In this document: piece after piece, positions 59,475 through 64,000 of the stretch
Layout: each line of letters starts with the position of its first letter
Position numbering within the stretch: position 1 is the stretch's first letter
From: Roseburia sp.
GTDB lineage: Bacteria > Bacillota > Clostridia > Lachnospirales > Lachnospiraceae
DNA length: 64,000 nt
Assembly: GCA_022771695.1 (NCBI GenBank)
Contig: JALEKJ010000020.1
Span: forward strand, 1-64,000
Direction of reading: 5' to 3'
Made by a program: the position numbers and the translations under genes
The notes under the pieces: generated by a model
What the model saw: the letters and a program-made list of their open reading frames with translations, nothing else
What the model was told of the DNA's origin: nothing
The model's database searches: none

Positions 59475-59490
59475 GTGATAACCTATCACA
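59456..59490 (+). promoter_or_regulatory. ylxM-ffh promoter with palindromic site
   Basis: TTGACA (59456-59461), 17 bases, a weak -10 TAACCT (59479-59484). A perfect inverted repeat TGTGATA-ACC-TATCACA (59474-59490) covers the -10 region and could be an operator for an unknown regulator. Confidence 0.5.
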
Positions 59491-59501
59491 GGTGATGATT
59501 G

Positions 59502-59846
59502 ATGGAAGAAAAAATGGAACAGGCGTATCTCTATGATTTTTATGGAGAACTGTTGAATGAGCGTCAGAGAAAGATATATGAGGATTTCGTATTCAACGAC
59601 TTATCGTTAGGTGAGATTGCGGATGAAGAGGGAATCAGCAGACAGGGTGTGCATGATATGGTAAAGCGATGTACACGGACGCTCGAGAGCTATGAGGAGA
59701 AGCTTCATTTGGTAGAAAAGTTTTTATTCGCAAAGCAGAAGGTAGAAGACATCCACAAGCTTGCAAAGAACTTCCACGAGAGTCATGACGATGCAATTAT
59801 GGAAGAAATCGAACAGATTTCAAATCAGATATTAGAGGAGTTATAG
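59502..59846 (+). CDS. ylxM: YlxM (UPF0122) SRP-associated protein
   Basis: A 114-residue helical protein of the UPF0122 family. The middle part [20 protein letters not shown] is a sigma-factor-like helix-turn-helix, and the C-terminal half is a long charged helix. It accompanies ffh in Gram-positives and modulates the SRP GTPase in streptococci. ATG 59502, with AGGTGAT upstream, is the start; the track's 59499 is a TTG one codon earlier. Its stop touches the ATG of ffh, so the two are translationally coupled. Confidence 0.93.
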   Translation: MEEKMEQAYLYDFYGELLNERQRKIYEDFVFNDLSLGEIADEEGISRQGVHDMVKRCTRTLESYEEKLHLVEKFLFAKQKVEDIHKLAKNFHESHDDAIMEEIEQISNQILEEL

Positions 59847-61196
59847 ATGGCATTTGATAGCTTATCTGAAAAACTTCAAAACGTATTTAAGAATCTGCGC
59901 AGCAAGGGAAGGCTGACGGAGGACGATGTTAAGGCGGCACTTAGAGAGGTAAAGCTAGCACTTTTAGAAGCCGATGTCAATTTCAAGGTAGTGAAGCAGT
60001 TCGTTAAGGATGTGCAGGAGCGTGCAGTTGGTCAGGACGTAATGAACGGACTAAATCCCGGGCAGATGGTCATCAAGGTTGTAAACGAAGAGATGGTTCG
60101 CCTGATGGGATCTGAGACGACTGAGATTGCATTACAGCCCGGTAAGGCACTGACAGTCATTATGATGACCGGTCTCCAAGGTGCAGGTAAGACGACGACC
60201 ACGGCAAAACTTGCCGGTAAGTTCAAGCAAAAGGGCAAGAAAGTATTGCTGGTAGCCTGTGATGTTTACCGTCCGGCTGCGATAGAGCAGTTGCAGATTA
60301 ACGGTGAGAAGCAGGGGGTAGAAGTCTTTGCCATGGGCGATAAGAACAGCCCGGTAAATATTGCAAAGGCTGCGATAGAGCATGCCACAAAGAATGATTT
60401 TAATATTGTAATCATCGACACTGCCGGACGTCTTCACGTCGATGAAGAGATGATGGCAGAGTTAGTTCAGATAAAAGAAAGCGTTTCCGTACATCAGACA
60501 ATCCTTGTTGTGGACTCTATGACAGGTCAGGATGCGGTAAACGTAGCGCAGACGTTTGATGAGCGCATTGGTATTGATGGCGTCATCTTGACAAAGCTCG
60601 ACGGTGATACGAGAGGCGGTGCGGCACTTTCCATTCGTGCAGTGACCGGAAAGCCAATTCTCTATGCAGGAATGGGCGAGAAGCTTTCCGATTTGGAACA
60701 GTTTTATCCCGATCGTATGGCATCAAGAATCCTGGGAATGGGTGATGTGCTCACTCTGATTGAGAAAGCACAGGAGGATTTCGATGAGGAGAAAGCAAAA
60801 AAGCTTGAGCAGAAGATGCGCAAAAATGAATTTGACTTTGAGATGTATTTGGAGTCGATGAGTCAGATGAGAAAAATGGGCGGTATATCCAGTATTCTTG
60901 GTATGATGCCGGGAATGGGTGGGGGCAAGATGCCGGAGATTGATGAGGCTGCAGCGGAGAAGAATCTTTCCCGTACAGAGGCAATCATTTATTCCATGAC
61001 ACCGCAGGAGAGACAGAATCCGTCACTGTTGAATCCGAGCAGAAAACGCAGAATTGCACAGGGAGCCGGTGTAGACATTGCAGAAGTAAATCGTCTGGTG
61101 AAGCAGTTTGAACAGATGAAGAAGATGATGAAGCAGATGCCGGGCATGATGAAGCGAGGCAGACGTGGCGGTATGTTCAAAGGATTCCCGTTTTAA
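59847..61196 (+). CDS. ffh: Signal recognition particle protein Ffh
   Basis: A 449-residue SRP54 GTPase. N domain (1-90, with ALLEADVNFKVVKQF), G domain (G1 GLQGAGKTTTTAKLA, CDVYRPAAIEQL, DTAGRLHVD, TKLDGDTRGG) and the methionine-rich M domain (about 300-449) with MRKMGGISSILGMMPGMGGG and the ending KQMPGMMKRGRRGGM. The M domain binds SRP RNA and signal peptides. It works with FtsY. No SRP RNA gene was found in the window. Confidence 0.98.
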   Translation: MAFDSLSEKLQNVFKNLRSKGRLTEDDVKAALREVKLALLEADVNFKVVKQFVKDVQERAVGQDVMNGLNPGQMVIKVVNEEMVRLMGSETTEIALQPGKALTVIMMTGLQGAGKTTTTAKLAGKFKQKGKKVLLVACDVYRPAAIEQLQINGEKQGVEVFAMGDKNSPVNIAKAAIEHATKNDFNIVIIDTAGRLHVDEEMMAELVQIKESVSVHQTILVVDSMTGQDAVNVAQTFDERIGIDGVILTKLDGDTRGGAALSIRAVTGKPILYAGMGEKLSDLEQFYPDRMASRILGMGDVLTLIEKAQEDFDEEKAKKLEQKMRKNEFDFEMYLESMSQMRKMGGISSILGMMPGMGGGKMPEIDEAAAEKNLSRTEAIIYSMTPQERQNPSLLNPSRKRRIAQGAGVDIAEVNRLVKQFEQMKKMMKQMPGMMKRGRRGGMFKGFPF

Positions 61197-61210
61197 ATTG
61201 AGTTAGGAAT

Positions 61211-61249
61211 TGCGTCATACGCATTCTAATGTAACCGCGAAGCGGTTAC
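61211..61249 (+). other. Two hairpins in the ffh-rpsP gap
   Basis: TGCGT-CAT-ACGCA (61211-61223) and GTAACCGC-GAA-GCGGTTAC (61231-61249), both perfect. No T-run follows, so they more likely affect RNA processing or stability than termination. Confidence 0.6.
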
Positions 61250-61286
61250 TATACAAATAGTCAGCAAATTCAAGGAGGTGAAAGTA

Positions 61287-61532
61287 ATGGCAGTAAAAAT
61301 CAGATTAAGAAGAATGGGACAGAAGAAAGCTCCTTTCTATAGAATCGTAGTTGCAGATTCCAGATCCCCAAGAGATGGAAAATGTATCGAAGAGATTGGA
61401 ACTTATGATCCAACAAAGAATCCAACAGAGTATCATGTAAACGAAGAGTTAGCAAAGAAGTGGTTAGCTAACGGAGCTCAGCCAACAGATACCGTAGCTC
61501 GTATTTTCAAGAACGCGGGCATCGAGAAATAG
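61287..61532 (+). CDS. rpsP: 30S ribosomal protein S16
   Basis: An 81-residue ribosomal protein: [20 protein letters not shown] and the following DSRSPRDGK are diagnostic. The start is ATG 61287 (MAVKIRL) with AAGGAGGTG upstream; the track's 61278 is three codons too early. It begins the conserved rpsP-khpA-rimM-trmD group. Confidence 0.98.
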   Translation: MAVKIRLRRMGQKKAPFYRIVVADSRSPRDGKCIEEIGTYDPTKNPTEYHVNEELAKKWLANGAQPTDTVARIFKNAGIEK

Positions 61533-61551
61533 GATTAGTGAGGTGGACCTA

Positions 61552-61782
61552 ATGAAAGAATTAGTTGAAGTAATTGCTAAATCACTAGTCGATTGCCCGG
61601 ACGAGGTTGTTGTAACTCAGACCGAGAATGAGAAAGCCATTGTTTTGGAATTACGTGTAGCGCAGTCCGACATGGGCAAGGTAATCGGCAAACAGGGTCG
61701 TATTGCAAAAGCAATCCGTGCCGTTGTGAAGGCTGCTGCCTCAAAAGAAGAAAAGAAAGTTATTGTAGAAATCATGCAGTAA
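61552..61782 (+). CDS. khpA: KH-domain RNA-binding protein KhpA
   Basis: A 76-residue single KH domain protein (YlqC/KhpA): MGKVIGKQGRIAKAIRAVV contains the GKxGR RNA-binding loop. ATG 61552 with GAGGTGG is the start. It usually forms a dimer with KhpB (Jag/EloR) to control cell-wall growth through RNA binding. It follows rpsP by 19 bases. Confidence 0.96.
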   Translation: MKELVEVIAKSLVDCPDEVVVTQTENEKAIVLELRVAQSDMGKVIGKQGRIAKAIRAVVKAAASKEEKKVIVEIMQ

Positions 61783-61787
61783 ATGAC

Positions 61788-61836
61788 AGGCTATCTTAGT
61801 GGTGGATGCGATTCCGCTGGAAGATAGCCTCTTTTC
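61788..61836 (+). terminator. Long hairpin, probable terminator after khpA
   Basis: Arms AGGCTATCTT and AAGATAGCCT with an inner AGTGG/CCGCT pairing, then CTTTTCTT. It may be partial, as rimM and trmD have no clear promoter of their own. Confidence 0.65.
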
Positions 61837-61862
61837 TTGCAACAGGATTAACCTGTTGCAAG
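61836..61862 (+). other. Second perfect hairpin before rimM
   Basis: CTTGCAACAGG-ATTAA-CCTGTTGCAAG, an 11-pair stem that starts where the T tract of the previous hairpin ends. It could be an antiterminator-type or processing structure. Confidence 0.6.
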
Positions 61863-61886
61863 AAGGCGCTATAATTAGGAGGATGC

Positions 61887-62408
61887 ATGGAGGATTTATT
61901 ACAGGTAGGTGTTATCACATCAACGCATGGAGTACGTGGAGAAGTCAAAGTATTCCCGACGACGGATGATGTGACACGTTTTAAGAAATTAAAGAAAGTT
62001 ATCTTAGATACAGGAAAAGAATATCTGGAGCTTGAGGTTGCAGGAGTGAAGTTTTTTAAGAACATGGTAATCTTAAAGTTCAAAGAGTTTGATAATATTA
62101 ACGATGTGGAGAAATACAGACAAAAGGCGCTCTATGTTACAAGAGAAAATGCAGTAAAGCTGAAAAAGGATGAGTACTTCATTGCAGACTTGATTGGACT
62201 TAGCGTACAGACCGATGAGGGAGAGACGTTAGGGAAAATGACGGATGTGATCCAGACGGGTGCGAATGATGTTTATGTTGTCCAAACGGCAGAAGGAGAG
62301 GAAATTTTAGTGCCGGCAATCAAGGAATGCATCAGAGAAGTGGATATCAAGGGCGGAAGTATGTTGATACATTTGCTGCCGGGACTTCGGGATATCAACC
62401 GGAAATAA
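61887..62408 (+). CDS. rimM: Ribosome maturation factor RimM
   Basis: A 173-residue 30S maturation factor that binds S19. The N-terminal barrel has [20 protein letters not shown] (the family signature), and the C-terminal PRC-barrel region has [13 protein letters not shown] and the ending [17 protein letters not shown] lies four bases before the ATG. Its stop touches the next gene. Confidence 0.96.
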   Translation: MEDLLQVGVITSTHGVRGEVKVFPTTDDVTRFKKLKKVILDTGKEYLELEVAGVKFFKNMVILKFKEFDNINDVEKYRQKALYVTRENAVKLKKDEYFIADLIGLSVQTDEGETLGKMTDVIQTGANDVYVVQTAEGEEILVPAIKECIREVDIKGGSMLIHLLPGLRDINRK

Positions 62409-62426
62409 GTGATGGAGAAAAGGAAA

Positions 62427-63104
62427 ATGGCAAGATATATTAGGGAAGTGGAATTAAATAGACCAGAGGAGTTTGTGCAGTATATTATGACGGATTTTTT
62501 GGGCAAGCAAGGCTTTCAAATGAAAGAATTTAAGGGAGAGCTGGTTTATCGCGCAGGAAATGGCCTCCTAGAAATCCCAAAGTTTCTCACATGGGGCTAT
62601 CAAAATGGAAGATTTCATATAGAGGCATGGACAAGAAATTGCTGGCTGCCGGGGGTCTATGGACGTGAAAATGCACTGGATGGCTTTATGGGATGCATTC
62701 CAAAGGAAGCCTATAAGAAGGATATTGAGGCGTTGATTGGGCTTCTGTTCCAACCATTGGCACAGTCGGAAATGCCTGAAAAGCAAGGAAATCCGGGAAC
62801 GCCTGTAATGTCACAGAATCCGAGAATGAATGTGCAACAGCCAATTTATGTAAGAGGAACGGATATGTCTCGATATGCCACCATGGCATTGGTGTTTTCT
62901 CTGGTTGGTATCGTGTGCACATGTTTGTCAGGAATTTTGGGACTTATTTGGGGTTCTCTCGGAATTGTATATGGCAAAAAAGCAATGGATTCTCAGAAAA
63001 AAGGTATGGCGACGGCTGCATTCGTGATTGGAATAGTGACAGATGTGTTGGCGGGAATTGTGTGTGTGCTAAAGATTATTCTCGCAATATCACAGATGGT
63101 ATAA
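62427..63104 (+). CDS. Unknown protein with C-terminal DUF4190-like membrane hairpin
   Basis: A 225-residue protein inserted between rimM and trmD. Residues 1-110 are soluble (ARYIREVELNRPEEFVQYIM, then WTRNCWLPGVYGRENALDGF) and are not recognised. A Pro/Asn/Gln-rich linker (about 115-145) leads to two hydrophobic helices (about 155-180 and 195-222) around GIVYGKKAMDSQKKGMATAAF, quoted as GKKAMDSQKKG, the DUF4190 pattern. Starts at 62412 (directly after rimM) and 62427 are both possible; 62427 has AAAAGGA and GGAG upstream. Function unknown; the soluble part may sense or bind a partner at the membrane. Confidence 0.75.
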   Translation: MARYIREVELNRPEEFVQYIMTDFLGKQGFQMKEFKGELVYRAGNGLLEIPKFLTWGYQNGRFHIEAWTRNCWLPGVYGRENALDGFMGCIPKEAYKKDIEALIGLLFQPLAQSEMPEKQGNPGTPVMSQNPRMNVQQPIYVRGTDMSRYATMALVFSLVGIVCTCLSGILGLIWGSLGIVYGKKAMDSQKKGMATAAFVIGIVTDVLAGIVCVLKIILAISQMV

Positions 63105-63137
63105 GGAATCGCGACAGAGTAGAAGGGGAAGACCGAA

Positions 63138-64000
63138 ATGAAATTTCATGTTTTGACTTTATTTCCGGATATGATTATACAGGGCTTGTCACAGAGCATT
63201 ATCGGACGAGCCGCGGAAAATGGGCTGCTTTCCATCGAGGCGGTCAATATCAGGGACTATACATTGGATACGCATACGAAAGTGGATGATTATCCATACG
63301 GAGGCGGTGCAGGCATGTTAATGCAGGCACAGCCTGTTTACGATGCGTGGAAATCTGTGATAGAGAAAATTGAGCCTGGTGCGGCGGCAAATGATTCCGG
63401 CAGACATCCGCGAACTGTATATTTAACCCCACAGGGACAGAACTTTACACAGGAACTTGCCAAAGAACTGGCAAAAGAAGAGGACTTGGTGTTGCTCTGC
63501 GGTCACTATGAGGGCATTGATGAGCGTGTCTTAGAGGAAATTGTGACGGATTATGTGTCAATTGGCGATTATGTTTTGACAGGTGGGGAACTACCTGCAA
63601 TGGTGATGATTGATGCGATTGCTAGGATGGTGCCGGGAGTACTGAACAACGAAGCGTCCGGCATACATGAGTCTTTTGAAGGAAATCTGTTAGAATATCC
63701 CCAGTATAGTCGCCCGGAAGAGTGGCATGGCAAGCGCGTGCCGGACGTATTGTTATCCGGTAACCAGAAGAACATTGATGCATGGCGCAGGGAAGCATCG
63801 GTCTGCCGTACTAGAGAGCGTCGCCCAGATATGTATCTGCAGTATGAAAAGCTACAGAGGTGTCTGGATTATTTAAAAGAGCAAAAACTTCTTCATATGG
63901 ATATGATAGAACTGATAAACAGAGGTCAGGCGAGACTGGTGTACGCAAAGAAGGGGAATATTTGTCTTTACGATAGGGCGAGTGGAATTTATTTCCATAC
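63138..64000 (+). CDS. trmD: tRNA (guanine37-N1)-methyltransferase TrmD with extra C-terminal domain (partial, runs off window)
   Basis: Absent from the ORF track because it has no stop inside the window; read directly. Residues 1-245 are TrmD: FHVLTLFPDMI, GGGAGMLMQAQP, LLCGHYEGIDERV, SIGDYVLTGGELPA (the knot), and PEEWHGKRVPDVLLSG. The family normally ends near 240-250, but here the frame stays open through HMDMIELINRGQARLVYAKK, quoted shortened, and YDRASGIYFH to the last base (residue 287). This tail looks like the start of a GNAT-type acetyltransferase domain. It methylates G37 of tRNAs to prevent frameshifting. GGGGAAGACC precedes the ATG. Confidence 0.93.
   Translation, partial: MKFHVLTLFPDMIIQGLSQSIIGRAAENGLLSIEAVNIRDYTLDTHTKVDDYPYGGGAGMLMQAQPVYDAWKSVIEKIEPGAAANDSGRHPRTVYLTPQGQNFTQELAKELAKEEDLVLLCGHYEGIDERVLEEIVTDYVSIGDYVLTGGELPAMVMIDAIARMVPGVLNNEASGIHESFEGNLLEYPQYSRPEEWHGKRVPDVLLSGNQKNIDAWRREASVCRTRERRPDMYLQYEKLQRCLDYLKEQKLLHMDMIELINRGQARLVYAKKGNICLYDRASGIYFH

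Noticed and set aside
61870-61875. TATAAT just before rimM as a promoter
   Set aside because: Transcription would start at or after the ribosome site, leaving no usable leader; the -35 is poor.

Overview
The window looks like chromosomal DNA from a Gram-positive anaerobe of the class Clostridia, most likely the family Lachnospiraceae. The genes are AT-leaning and have strong AGGAGG-type ribosome binding sites. The housekeeping order ackA, DUF177, rpmF, plsX, acpP, rnc, smc, ftsY, ylxM, ffh, rpsP, khpA, rimM, trmD is typical of this group. Surface proteins with InlB B-repeats and YfhO, YesL and YibE/F membrane proteins also fit. The genus is not resolved from sequence alone. No phage, insertion sequence or CRISPR array was seen.

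Layout. 1-4.5 kb: a likely three-gene operon (nucleoside phosphorylase-fold protein, hybrid sensor kinase with two solute-binding domains, HD hydrolase). 4.5-6.7 kb: an XRE repressor with a partner gene and a palindromic operator, a free-standing 46-residue protein, a tandem hemerythrin and tRNA-Leu. 6.8-11.4 kb: LtaS-like phosphoglycerol transferase and YfhO (cell-surface polymer work), then a 33-residue protein. 11.4-22.3 kb: thioesterase, aminopeptidase P, polA, coaE, an FtsA-like ATPase, WalJ-like hydrolase and the ACT/UPF0210 pair. 22.3-27.3 kb: CgeB-like glycosyltransferase, the last two steps of IMP synthesis as two separate enzymes, and pyrimidine-nucleoside phosphorylase. 27.3-37.2 kb: a 2,424-residue secreted, membrane-anchored PHP-family protein, YibE/F, and convergent tmcAL.

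37.3-47.6 kb is the most unusual region: a compact Tad-like (type IV pilus-like) locus. It has one secretion ATPase, one fused double-F membrane platform protein, a series of very short membrane proteins with a shared N-terminal pattern (two of them missing from the ORF track), a membrane-anchored protein ending in an InlB repeat, an SH3 lipoprotein, and a 1,562-residue InlB-repeat/glycine-rich secreted protein. No prepilin peptidase, Flp pilin, TadZ or secretin is seen. This is the best candidate for a poorly described system.

47.6-64 kb is the conserved growth operon set: acetate kinase, L32, fatty acid/phospholipid entry (PlsX, ACP), RNase III, SMC, the SRP pathway (FtsY, YlxM, Ffh), then S16, KhpA, RimM and TrmD. 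TrmD runs off the window and reads into an additional C-terminal domain. Other items worth attention are a two-copy intergenic element that supplies the ribosome binding site of two unrelated genes, a duplicated polA 3' end, and several composite terminator/promoter/operator sites.
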